64,000 nucleotides of DNA, taken from an uncultured bacterium. GTDB lineage: Bacteria; Verrucomicrobiota; Kiritimatiellia; RFP12; UBA1067. The notes beneath the pieces are model-generated. The model ran no database searches. It saw nothing but the letters and a program-made list of their open reading frames with translations, and had not been told where the DNA came from. Position numbers and translations under genes: made by a program. Location of the stretch: the NCBI GenBank assembly GCA_902770045.1, contig CACXRO010000001.1:1-64000 (forward strand). Reading direction: 5' to 3'. Positions 7,060 through 15,137 of the stretch are shown here, piece after piece (positions within the stretch are counted from its first letter, which is position 1; the number at the start of each line of letters is the position of its first letter).

Positions 7060-10000
7060 TTAGTAGAAAAGCAGCTCGATTTTCAAGACATCGCCTGGGC
7101 GGATGGCTCTGGTGCGGATGCGCTGCTCGTCTGGCCTGAGCAGCTCGAAACCCCAGTTGTCGACAAGTTCGACCTCCTTGCCCGTGCGCAAAAGCGTGAC
7201 CTTCTCTATCTTGCCCTTGAGCTGCGGCAGAATCGTGTCGCCAAGCGGGCTCTGAAGGAAATGGCAGTAGAGCGACCTGCCCTTCTGCGTATAGACACAG
7301 CCATGCGGCGGCGTAAGGTCGGACTTGCCGCACCCTGCAACAGACTCGCCGTTCACCACATACCAGTCTGCAAGCGCCTTCAGGATATTTACCGAGTCGG
7401 CGGGGATCAGCCCCCTTTCCGTCGGGCCGACGTTCAGGAGCAGGTTCCCGTTCTTGGACACACAGCCGACAAGGCCGGCAATGACCGCCTCGGGTGTCTT
7501 CCAGTTCTCGTCCGTCCTGCAATACCCCCAGCTGTTGTTCATCGTCGCGCAAGTCTCCCAGGGCACTTCACGTCCCTTGACCTGCAGCGGCTGGTTCGGG
7601 ACGCAGATCTCTGGCGTGTAGTAGTCGAAGTCGCGGCAGTTGTCCTTGAAGTACGAGAGGCGGTCGTTGACGATGATGCCGGGCTGGTTGCGGTACACCA
7701 TCTCCAGGATGCCGTCGCGGCCGAAGTAGTCGAGATCGGCTTTCGTCCGGGACGTGTAGTCGAGGAAAAGCAGGTCGAGCTTGCCGTATTCTGTCGTCAG
7801 CTGGTTGATGTGGTTGTAGACGAGATTGGTAAACGACGCATACTGCTCCGGCGTCGGCACGTGCGGCTCCTTCTTCCCGCCCACGATGCACTCCGGCGAC
7901 TCGGTGTCGGCATAGCCGGGGTGCGTCCAATCCGGCAGCGAATGGTACAGGCCGACCTTCAGCCCTTCCGCGCGAAACGCCTCCAGGAACTCGCGCACCG
8001 CATCCTTGCCATACGGCGTGTTGGTGACCTTGTAGTCCGTGAAGTGGCTGTCGAACATGCAGAACCCGTCGTGGTGGCGGCTTGTGAGCACCGCATACTT
8101 CATTCCGGCGGCCTTGGCCAGTTTCGCCCATTCGCGGGGATTGTAGTCCACGGGATTGAAGACCTTCGCGTTCGCCTCGTACTCCCCGGGCGCATACTTG
8201 TCGACGGCATAGCTCCACTCGCCCTTCCCCGGAATCGAGTAGATTCCCCAGTGGATAAACATGCCAAACCGAGCGTCCTGGAACCAAGCGCATTTCCCTG
8301 GATTCTCGCATGACGACGCAAATTCAGATTTCTCCCCTGTCGCTGTTTTCCCGCTGCCACTGACAGGGGATTCGCGGCGGAAGTGGAAGAACTCCGGCTG
8401 CATCTGGGCAAAGGCGCACTTCGGCGTCCAGCGGGCGGAAACCGTCTCGGGGAATTCCTCGCGGCCGTCGGGACCAAGCCGCGAAACTGCCGAGCCTCGC
8501 CATTCCGCCGCAACCGCGAACGCAAGTCCCTCGCGCACGTCGCCGGAGAGGTTGTCGACCATCACCATCATCTCGCGGCCATCCTCGGAAACGCTCGCGA
8601 GAGTCCAGATGCCCGGGGCATCGAGCGCCGCCACCGGCAGCGCATTCGGCGCAATCTGGTTGAACAGGTTCCGCCACATCTCTTGCTTGCGCAGGTTGAG
8701 GAGACCGGAGGAGCGGTTGCCGAGAAGCGACGTCGCAAGCACCGCGACGCACCCGCCGCGCATGTTCTTGGCAACAGTAAGCGACGGCGTGACCTCCTTC
8801 CCGTCAACGCCGTAGAACCGGCTCCAGACCTCGGTTCCGGCGTGCGGCGCGAGCGTCGCGAAGGAGCGCACCGTCCCCTCCGTCCCGGCGCTGAAGATGT
8901 AGAACGCGTTGACGTCATGGCCCCTTCGCGTCAGATCCGCCGCCGGCAGAATCTCCTCGCGCACGACCGGCAGCCGCCCTGCCGCGAGCTTCACGTCCGC
9001 CCCGAGATCGCGCCCGAAGCCGCGCTTCGCGAGCAAAGCTGCCGCGGGCGCATCGACGAGGACGGCACCGGAGAGCAGCTTCGCGATCTCCGCGTCCGAA
9101 AGCGACTCGACGATGTTGCCGGCGAGGACCGCCGGGCCTTCGGCGTCCGCGCGCGTCGTATAGGGCAGGCCGAACTTCGAGAGGACAAACGCCTCGTCCG
9201 CGAGCTGCGCGTCGCGAACGCCGCCAAGCCCGCGTGTGAGCGCCATGGCGTCGGAAGTCCACACGATGCGCACGCCGCGGAGCGCCGCGCGGCGCGTGCG
9301 GTTGAACTCCGCCACCGCCTCGAGCCGCCGCCGGAGCCGGTTGAATTCGTCCGCGTAGCCGGAGTCCTCGAACGGGTCGTCCAGGTACTGGAGGCAGTAG
9401 AGGAGCACGTTCTGGGCGCCGGCGAAGACTGCGCCGGACATCAGCGAGCCCATCTGCGCGGCAGAGGCGAAGAAGCGGTTGTGCGGATACGGGTCCGCCT
9501 CGTAGAAGGTCTCGATGTCCTTCGGCAGCCGCTCAAGGGTATAGAACGTGTGCGCGACCGCGCCAGGCACGTCGGCGGGCGTCGTCTGCGCGCCGTAGAT
9601 CGCGCCGGATGGACGAACTGCGGGGCGGGTATTAGGTCCCGCGAATGCGCGCGCGACGGACTCGACCGACGCGCCGTCCTTGTCTGCGCTGGCACCCGGC
9701 TCGCAGACGCAGATGCGGACGGAGGGGTCCACCTCGTCCACGGCCGCGCGCACCTTGCGCGCGAGGATCGCGAGCGACTCGCGCACCGCGGCGGCGAAAG
9801 CGCGGCGGATCGGCAGGTTCTCGTCGGTGCGGCGCTCGAACGCCGCGGCGATTTCGGCGGCCGTAAGCGGCTTGCCGTAGATCTTCGCGAAGAGCGCAAG
9901 GTGGCGCTCGCAGAAACAGCCGCCGCCGTTGAGCCCCCTTCCCCACGCAAGCGTGTAGTCGTCCTCGACGTTGACCATGCGCGGACGCGCCGCCGCGACG

Positions 10001-10416
10001 ACGGCCTTCACCTTCGCCGCCCAGTCGGCCTGGAACGCGGGGTCGAGCGGGCATTTCTTGTTGTCCTGGCTCTTGCCGCCGAAGGCGTCCTCGACCGGCG
10101 CGAAGCCGGAGACGTAGCGGATGGACGGCGAGCACCACCAGCCCACTTCGACGCCGTCCGGCGCGACCAGCCGCGCAATCTCGCCAATCTCACGCCCCAT
10201 CTCGGCGTAGAGGTTGGTCGCAAACGGCGCATACATGACCTCGTTGAAGCCAGGACCGGCGACGCAGAAGCGGCTGAGCCCCGACTTCGCGCGAATCTCG
10301 CGCAAGTCCCGCGCCGTCTCCTCGACGGCGCCGCGGCGCCACATCACCGGCACGACGGGTTCCATCGCCTCCGCCGCGCAGGCCGCCAGCATCACCATTA
10401 TGGCCAATGTCTTCAT
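7060..10416 (-). CDS. two-module secreted glycosidase with C-terminal GH29 alpha-L-fucosidase
   Basis: A 1118-residue secreted protein with an N-terminal signal peptide (MKTLAIMVMLAACAAEAM). Residues ~20-680 form a large TIM-barrel-like module of a type I cannot assign. It contains GWWCSPSIRYVSGF, VNVEDDYTLAWG and CFCERHLALF, features seen in glycosidase-like proteins of PVC bacteria. Residues ~700-1118 are a GH29 alpha-L-fucosidase: FQDARFGMFIHWGIYS, KYAVLTSRHHDGFCMF, GLYHSLPDWTHPGY and LDLLFLDYTS with the probable catalytic aspartate. The linker (about residues 683-698) is encoded by a palindromic repeat (8333-8370). The start lies 7 nt after a -10 hexamer with no Shine-Dalgarno sequence. 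It is likely involved in removing fucose from host or plant glycans. Confidence 0.85.
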   Translation of the reverse strand: MKTLAIMVMLAACAAEAMEPVVPVMWRRGAVEETARDLREIRAKSGLSRFCVAGPGFNEVMYAPFATNLYAEMGREIGEIARLVAPDGVEVGWWCSPSIRYVSGFAPVEDAFGGKSQDNKKCPLDPAFQADWAAKVKAVVAAARPRMVNVEDDYTLAWGRGLNGGGCFCERHLALFAKIYGKPLTAAEIAAAFERRTDENLPIRRAFAAAVRESLAILARKVRAAVDEVDPSVRICVCEPGASADKDGASVESVARAFAGPNTRPAVRPSGAIYGAQTTPADVPGAVAHTFYTLERLPKDIETFYEADPYPHNRFFASAAQMGSLMSGAVFAGAQNVLLYCLQYLDDPFEDSGYADEFNRLRRRLEAVAEFNRTRRAALRGVRIVWTSDAMALTRGLGGVRDAQLADEAFVLSKFGLPYTTRADAEGPAVLAGNIVESLSDAEIAKLLSGAVLVDAPAAALLAKRGFGRDLGADVKLAAGRLPVVREEILPAADLTRRGHDVNAFYIFSAGTEGTVRSFATLAPHAGTEVWSRFYGVDGKEVTPSLTVAKNMRGGCVAVLATSLLGNRSSGLLNLRKQEMWRNLFNQIAPNALPVAALDAPGIWTLASVSEDGREMMVMVDNLSGDVREGLAFAVAAEWRGSAVSRLGPDGREEFPETVSARWTPKCAFAQMQPEFFHFRRESPVSGSGKTATGEKSEFASSCENPGKCAWFQDARFGMFIHWGIYSIPGKGEWSYAVDKYAPGEYEANAKVFNPVDYNPREWAKLAKAAGMKYAVLTSRHHDGFCMFDSHFTDYKVTNTPYGKDAVREFLEAFRAEGLKVGLYHSLPDWTHPGYADTESPECIVGGKKEPHVPTPEQYASFTNLVYNHINQLTTEYGKLDLLFLDYTSRTKADLDYFGRDGILEMVYRNQPGIIVNDRLSYFKDNCRDFDYYTPEICVPNQPLQVKGREVPWETCATMNNSWGYCRTDENWKTPEAVIAGLVGCVSKNGNLLLNVGPTERGLIPADSVNILKALADWYVVNGESVAGCGKSDLTPPHGCVYTQKGRSLYCHFLQSPLGDTILPQLKGKIEKVTLLRTGKEVELVDNWGFELLRPDEQRIRTRAIRPGDVLKIELLFY
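8333..8370. repeat. palindromic element encoding the linker of the GH29 protein
   Basis: TCCCCTGTC at 8333-8341 is the reverse complement of GACAGGGGA at 8362-8370, with a 20-nt loop. It stays in frame and encodes a Ser/Gly/Thr-rich linker between the two glycosidase modules. A REP-like insertion that became a linker is the likely reading (inference). Confidence 0.55.
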
Positions 10417-10423
10417 GGTGACT

Positions 10424-10432
10424 ATTCTACCA
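10424..10432 (-). promoter_or_regulatory. -10 element 7 nt before the GH29 start
   Basis: Minus strand ATGGTAGAAT-AGTCACC-ATG. The TAGAAT hexamer (10429-10424) has a TGG extension and ends exactly 7 nt before the ATG at 10416. Transcription would start at or next to the start codon, predicting a leaderless mRNA. It is divergent from the promoter at 10468-10478. Confidence 0.6.
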
Positions 10433-10467
10433 TTTCACCCCCGCATCCGTCAACCGCACCCGGCAAA

Positions 10468-10478
10468 TATGGTATAAT
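10468..10478 (+). promoter_or_regulatory. extended -10 promoter 7 nt before the cyclo-ligase GTG
   Basis: Plus strand TATGGTATAAT-CCACACC-GTG. TATAAT at 10473-10478 ends 7 nt before the GTG at 10486, with no Shine-Dalgarno sequence possible. This predicts a leaderless transcript. Confidence 0.7.
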
Positions 10479-10485
10479 CCACACC

Positions 10486-12102
10486 GTGGAAGAGCAGGTA
10501 GAGACAAAGGACGCAATTCGGCGGCGGATGCGCGCGCAGCGCAGGGCGCTTACGCCCGAGGAGCGCGAGCGCGCGTCCAAGGTCATTTGCGCCAAGCTGA
10601 TCTACGACGGCAACATTTCGGTCGCCGTCGACCCGTTTGACGGCGGCGGTGCCGTCGCGGTCTACCTCGCCACGCCGGACGAAATCGACCTTTCGGACTT
10701 CATCCGGGAGATGCTCGACCGCGGCGTCAAGGTCGTCGCGCCGCGATGGAACGGCAAGACCTACAAACTGGTGAGACTAAAGAGTCTTTCCGAAGGCGAC
10801 CTCAGGCGCGGACCGATGGGCATCCTTGAACCAAAGGCATCGAGGATCGTCAAGCCCTCGAAGGTCGCCGCGTGGATCGTCCCCGGGCTCGCCTTCACAA
10901 TCCATGGCGACCGCCTCGGCTACGGCGGCGGCTGGTACGACCGGCTGATGGCCAATGCCAAGGGCTTCAAGATCGGCGTCGCCCACGACTTCCAGATCGT
11001 CGAGAATCTGCCGCACGAACCGCACGACATCCAGCTGATCCGCATAGTGACCGACAATCTCTCAGACAAGCATGTGGAATTCACTGAAACAGCGGACGGC
11101 TTCCGCGCATCAGCATCAATCGGCGCGCAAACGTTGCGCCGCGTTTTGTTCATGTTGTCGCTCCTTGGATTCGGCATGTTCCCTATCATGTTATGGCTCC
11201 CATTTGGTTTCTCGCACGGAACGATTGCGATGCCGATGTGGATATTGATCGCGGCACTTGTTGCAATGACCGCGGCGATTCTCGCCTCCGCCATCACGCT
11301 GTTGTATATCGTAGGCGGACCCGTGACTGCCGAGATCGAGGTCAAGGGGGAGCAAGGCGTCTGCCGCAGACGGTTCCTTGGACTGATTCCTCATCGTGCC
11401 ATCAACTTCCGCTGGAGCCAGTGGTCAAAAGCCATTCCGTATGGACACTACAGCTTATATTCCGCGCCAGGCAAGACAATGCTTTCAATCGTGGAAGGCA
11501 ATGTCGAGCGATGCCTGTTCAGGACATACGAAGACACTGCGGCTGAACTGGCAATCCTCATGAATCTATCACACCATGTCAATCCCGAAGACATGGATGC
11601 ATCTGCAAATGCGATTCTTGCTTCCCTTCCACCCGGGATGCGCATTGTCTGCGACGGCGCGGCGGAGACGATGGAGGTAAAGGTTCATTCGCTTACTGGC
11701 TTGAGCCGCGCAATTCGGCTCTGCTTGATGCTTGGAGTTATTGGAACGCTGCTGGCCACATTCATGGCTCGGTGGCCGATTGTTTTCGTATTATCATTGT
11801 TGCTTCTGTGGGGCGCGATTTCGCTTGTCGTCGTCTATAACGCGCTTTGGACTCTTTTCGGCAGACACCGGCTGACGATTGCTGGCGCGAACTGCGAATA
11901 CGAGGCACGACTCGGCCCCCGCGTTAAGCGGCTAAGCTTTGTGATAAACGGCGACTCGCATGCTACAGCAGAATATCCCAGCAGTTCGCTCTGCGTCACC
12001 GATGCCGGCGGCGACCACCACTACTGCTTCAACGACCTTCCTCCCCGCTGCTACCTTCCGCTGATCGCCTTCGTAAGACACTGCTCTTCCAAGAATCAGT
12101 AG
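10486..12102 (+). CDS. 5-formyltetrahydrofolate cyclo-ligase fused to a C-terminal membrane domain
   Basis: A 538-residue protein. Residues ~1-195 are a 5-formyl-THF cyclo-ligase, which converts 5-formyl-THF to 5,10-methenyl-THF with ATP. It has the N-terminal RRRMRAQRRALTPEE helix and the signature PGLAFTIHGDRLGYGGGWYDR (split here as PGLAF and GYGGGWYDR). Instead of ending, the frame continues for ~340 residues with two pairs of predicted membrane helices (about 215-275 and 395-450) separated by soluble segments. The GTG start is supported by family N-termini and the promoter 7 nt upstream. No stop or frameshift separates the domains. The role of the membrane part is unknown. Confidence 0.82.
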   Translation: MEEQVETKDAIRRRMRAQRRALTPEERERASKVICAKLIYDGNISVAVDPFDGGGAVAVYLATPDEIDLSDFIREMLDRGVKVVAPRWNGKTYKLVRLKSLSEGDLRRGPMGILEPKASRIVKPSKVAAWIVPGLAFTIHGDRLGYGGGWYDRLMANAKGFKIGVAHDFQIVENLPHEPHDIQLIRIVTDNLSDKHVEFTETADGFRASASIGAQTLRRVLFMLSLLGFGMFPIMLWLPFGFSHGTIAMPMWILIAALVAMTAAILASAITLLYIVGGPVTAEIEVKGEQGVCRRRFLGLIPHRAINFRWSQWSKAIPYGHYSLYSAPGKTMLSIVEGNVERCLFRTYEDTAAELAILMNLSHHVNPEDMDASANAILASLPPGMRIVCDGAAETMEVKVHSLTGLSRAIRLCLMLGVIGTLLATFMARWPIVFVLSLLLLWGAISLVVVYNALWTLFGRHRLTIAGANCEYEARLGPRVKRLSFVINGDSHATAEYPSSSLCVTDAGGDHHYCFNDLPPRCYLPLIAFVRHCSSKNQ

Positions 12103-12137
12103 CACAACTTTCTAAGAACCAAGGGAATGATACATAC

Positions 12138-12193
12138 AAATCGCCGACGCCGTTGGCGATTTTATTGCAGAATCGCCGACAGCGTCGGCGATT
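12138..12193 (+). terminator. tandem hairpins after the cyclo-ligase fusion
   Basis: Two adjacent stem-loops. 12138-12163 pairs AAATCGCC with GGCGATTT and runs into TTTT, a normal Rho-independent terminator. 12171-12193 pairs AATCGCCGAC with GTCGGCGATT over a 3-nt loop. Both hairpins share the word AATCGCCGAC, so the second may be a duplicate or a REP-like element. Confidence 0.7.
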
Positions 12194-12198
12194 TGCTA

Positions 12199-12228
12199 TT
12201 GACTCTTCGGCCGCTATAATGATATAAT
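12199..12228 (+). promoter_or_regulatory. sigma70-type promoter of the AAA+/DUF4143 gene
   Basis: TTGACT at 12199-12204 and TATAAT at 12223-12228 are separated by 18 nt. A second TATAAT lies at 12215-12220. The leader carries AGGAG before the ATG at 12263. Confidence 0.65.
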
Positions 12229-12262
12229 GTGCAATAATTCAACAAATCATTAGGAGAAATCA

Positions 12263-13399
12263 ATGTATATCCCGCGAAAACTTGATGTCGCCGCGATATT
12301 GGAGAAGAAGTCCTGCTTTTTGTTTGGACCGCGTCAATGCGGGAAATCATCTCTGATTCGCGAAACCTTGCCCGACGCATATGTACTGGATTTGCTTTCA
12401 GGCGACACATTTAGGCGATTGGCAAGGAATCCAGGCTACATTGACGAGATATGCCGAGAACCACGCCCTGTTGTAATCGACGAGATTCAGAAAATGCCAT
12501 CCCTCCTCGACGAAGTCCATCGGCTCATCGAGACCAAAGGCATAAACTTTCTTCTGACCGGATCAAGTGCCAGAAAACTGCGCAAGGGCGGAGTGAACCT
12601 TCTCGGTGGGCGCGCAAGGGTACGCAACATCCATCCATTCTCCGCATCCGAACTCGGCGATGCATTCGATCTCGACCGTGCCATCAACTATGGGCTTGTC
12701 CCCGGCATTTGGAATTCCGACTCGCCCGACGAAGACATCGCCGGCTATGTCTCGCTTTACCTTGAACAGGAAATCATACAGGAAGGCGCGACACGCAATC
12801 TTCCGGCATTCAGCCGCTTTCTCGAGGTTGCCGCGCTTTCGAGCGGCGAGCAGATCAACTACCAGTCCATCTCTTCCGATGCGCAGATTCCGCGAAGCAC
12901 CGTACAGGAATACTTCAGAATCCTCAAAGACACACTCCTTGCCCAAGAAGTCCCAGTCTGGCGGAAAGGCTGCTCGCGCAAGACGGTCGAGACGGCTAAG
13001 TTCTATCTTTTCGACACAGGCATAACGCGCCACCTCCAGGGAAGAAAACCGCTCGTCAGGGGAACGCCTGAATACGGACACGCCTTCGAAAGCTGGATTA
13101 TGCACGAGATCTCCTCATACATCGACGCCTGCCGACGAGACGCCAAGATATCCTATTGGAGGACGCGCACCAACCTCGAAGTCGACTTCATCGTTGACGA
13201 CGAAGTTGCAATCGAGGCGAAAACCACGCGCAGCGCAGCGAAGGACGACCTCAAGGGACTCCGTGCAATCGCCGAAGAGGGAGCGTTTCGCCACCGCATC
13301 CTCGTCACCGACGAACCGCGCCCGCGGGAAGTCGACGGCATAGCAATCATCCCCTGGCGAAATTTCATCGACCATCTCTGGACAGGGAAACTATTCTAA
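12263..13399 (+). CDS. AAA+ ATPase with C-terminal DUF4143 domain
   Basis: A 378-residue cytosolic ATPase of the AAA_14/DUF4143 family. Walker A is FGPRQCGKSS (residues ~21-30), Walker B VVIDEIQK (~73-80) and sensor FLLTGSSARKL. A winged-helix stretch follows, then a C-terminal nuclease-like core EVDFIVDD...VAIEAKTT (~311-330) resembling the PD-(D/E)XK fold. Cellular roles of this widespread family are poorly known; several members are linked to mobile elements. It has a clear Shine-Dalgarno sequence (AGGAGAA) and its own promoter. Its base composition is less GC-rich than its neighbours and it is one of only two plus-strand genes, consistent with horizontal acquisition. Confidence 0.85.
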   Translation: MYIPRKLDVAAILEKKSCFLFGPRQCGKSSLIRETLPDAYVLDLLSGDTFRRLARNPGYIDEICREPRPVVIDEIQKMPSLLDEVHRLIETKGINFLLTGSSARKLRKGGVNLLGGRARVRNIHPFSASELGDAFDLDRAINYGLVPGIWNSDSPDEDIAGYVSLYLEQEIIQEGATRNLPAFSRFLEVAALSSGEQINYQSISSDAQIPRSTVQEYFRILKDTLLAQEVPVWRKGCSRKTVETAKFYLFDTGITRHLQGRKPLVRGTPEYGHAFESWIMHEISSYIDACRRDAKISYWRTRTNLEVDFIVDDEVAIEAKTTRSAAKDDLKGLRAIAEEGAFRHRILVTDEPRPREVDGIAIIPWRNFIDHLWTGKLF

Positions 13400-13475
13400 A
13401 ACCAGCGACCAAATCCGCATCTATTGTCTTCCATACGCACCATGATCCGGCGATTGTGCTTTCAAGCGCCATATT

Positions 13476-14168
13476 CTACCCCATAAGCGCGAATATCCGC
13501 CTAATCCCCTTTCGGGCGAGCGAGCGCAGCGCGTCCAGCGACTCCTCCGTGAACGGCTTGTGCTCGGCGGTGCCCTGCAGCTCCACGTAGCGCCCGTCGT
13601 CGGTCATCACGACGTTGAGGTCGACCTCCGCCGTGGAGTCGTGGGCGTAGTCGAGATCGAGCGTCGGCCGGCCGTCGCACACGCCGACCGAGACCGCCGC
13701 GACGCGGTGGACAATCGGGCTCTCGGCGAGCGTGCCGTCGGCGAGCAGCTTCTCCACCGCGTCCTGGAGGGCGACCATGCCGCCCGTGATCGACGCGCAC
13801 CTCGTGCCGCCGTCGGCCTGCAGGACGTCGCAGTCGATCGTGATCTGCCTGGGACCGAGCTTCGCCATGTCGACGGCGGCGCGGAGCGAGCGCCCGATTA
13901 GGCGCTGGATCTCCGTCGAGCGGGCGTCCTGCCTCAGCTTCTTGATGTCTCGGTCCTTGCGCCCGCCGCCGGTCGAGGACGGGAGCATCGAGTATTCCGC
14001 CGTCACCCAGCCGCGCCCGGTGTCCTTCAGGAACGGCGGCACCTTGTCCTCGACGCTTGCGGTGCAGAGGACCCAGGTGTCGCCCCACTTGACTAGGACA
14101 CTCCCCGCCGCGTGCTTGGTGAATCCGCGCACAAACTCGATCTTGCGAAGTTCTGTCCGTCTTTTCAT
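13476..14168 (-). CDS. rph: ribonuclease PH
   Basis: RNase PH (230 aa) is a phosphate-dependent 3'-5' exonuclease that trims tRNA precursors. Family motifs are present: [20 protein letters not shown] at the N-terminus, [33 protein letters not shown], the phosphate-binding [14 protein letters not shown] and [18 protein letters not shown]. The length is normal. Its ATG overlaps the phosphatase stop (ATGA) at 14165-14168, so it is the last gene of the operon starting at 17714. It converges on the AAA+/DUF4143 gene with a 76-nt gap in which I see no clear terminator. Confidence 0.95.
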   Translation of the reverse strand: MKRRTELRKIEFVRGFTKHAAGSVLVKWGDTWVLCTASVEDKVPPFLKDTGRGWVTAEYSMLPSSTGGGRKDRDIKKLRQDARSTEIQRLIGRSLRAAVDMAKLGPRQITIDCDVLQADGGTRCASITGGMVALQDAVEKLLADGTLAESPIVHRVAAVSVGVCDGRPTLDLDYAHDSTAEVDLNVVMTDDGRYVELQGTAEHKPFTEESLDALRSLARKGIRRIFALMG

Positions 14169-14632
14169 TTCCTACCTCCTTGGCCAATGAACGCAAGCAG
14201 CGCAGTGCAGCCCTCGATGACGTCGTTGTAAGTCGCGTCGAAGTCGCCGGTGTACCACGGGTCCGCGATAGGGCGCTCCGAGCCGGCGAACGACAGGAGG
14301 CTGCGGACCTTGGGCCGGTCCTCTGGACGGACAAGCCGGCGGAGGTCGGCGAGGTTGTAGTCGTCCATCCCGACTAGCAGGTCGTACTCGCTCGCCTTCT
14401 CGGCGGTCAGCAGCCACGCCGCGCGCGGCGAGAACGGAATCCCCTTCTCCTGCAGCTTCGCGCGCGTGCCGCGGTGGATGTCGCTGCCGATCTCGTCGGA
14501 GTGCAGCGCCGCGGACTCGACCTCGACGTCGTTCCGCCCCGCGCGGCGGAGCAGCTCCTTCATCACGAACTCCGCCATCGGCGAACGGCAGATGTTCCCG
14601 TGGCAGAGGAAGAGGATCTTCGCCGCGCTCAC
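14165..14632 (-). CDS. low-molecular-weight protein tyrosine phosphatase
   Basis: A 155-residue LMW-PTP. The P-loop CHGNICRS (C-x5-R) sits at residues ~10-17, and the catalytic aspartate loop DPWYTGDF near residue 124. Such enzymes dephosphorylate phosphotyrosine, often on polysaccharide-export kinases, or arsenate in the ArsC branch; no kinase is nearby, so the target is unknown. The start is GTG at 14632, forming a GTGA overlap with the cupin gene stop. Its own stop overlaps the rph start. Confidence 0.88.
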   Translation of the reverse strand: MSAAKILFLCHGNICRSPMAEFVMKELLRRAGRNDVEVESAALHSDEIGSDIHRGTRAKLQEKGIPFSPRAAWLLTAEKASEYDLLVGMDDYNLADLRRLVRPEDRPKVRSLLSFAGSERPIADPWYTGDFDATYNDVIEGCTALLAFIGQGGRK

Positions 14633-15120
14633 TTCGCGATCTCAGGATGCTGGACCGCGAGCGGCGTGCCCTTCTGCGAGATGTAGAACATGTCCAGCAC
14701 GACCGTCTTGTCGCCGCGGTTCTCGCCGTGGTGGACGGTGCCGACCATCTCGACGACCGCCTCGCCGGCGCGGACGGTCTTCTCCTTGCCGTCGATGCCG
14801 ATGATGGTGAGTTCGCCCTGCTGCACGATGCCGTAGTTCATCACGGGATGGTGGTGCCAGCCGAGCCTGCTGCCGCGCGGGAACACGTAGCGCCTGACGA
14901 CAAGCTCGGGCTTCCCGACGGGATAGTCCGGCAGCTCCACGCCGTCCCAGCTCTGCGACGTGCACTTGAGCTCGATTATCTCGACCTTGGTCGCGCCGTC
15001 GTACTTGGCGAACGCCCCTCCGCACGACGACACGCAGCCGGCCGCCGCGCAGGACAGCACCGCCGCCACCGTTACCAGCGCCACGTGACGCAACTGCCGA
15101 TGCATAGTCTTCTTTTCCAT
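14629..15120 (-). CDS. cupin-domain lipoprotein
   Basis: A 163-residue predicted lipoprotein. A signal peptide ends in a lipobox (SCAAAGC) and the body is a single cupin barrel, with the metal-binding pattern GWHHHPVMNYGIVQQGELTI (split as GWHHHPVMNYG and GELTI) and a second histidine in VGTVHHGENRG. Small cupins of this type bind a metal and often act as dioxygenases or sugar-binding proteins; the substrate is unknown. ATG 15120 has AAGGAGG six bases upstream, so the longer frame from 15150 is rejected. It lies 17 nt after the GH36 stop, suggesting a link to sugar metabolism. Confidence 0.8.
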   Translation of the reverse strand: MEKKTMHRQLRHVALVTVAAVLSCAAAGCVSSCGGAFAKYDGATKVEIIELKCTSQSWDGVELPDYPVGKPELVVRRYVFPRGSRLGWHHHPVMNYGIVQQGELTIIGIDGKEKTVRAGEAVVEMVGTVHHGENRGDKTVVLDMFYISQKGTPLAVQHPEIAK

Positions 15121-15137
15121 GTTTTCCTCCTTCAAAG

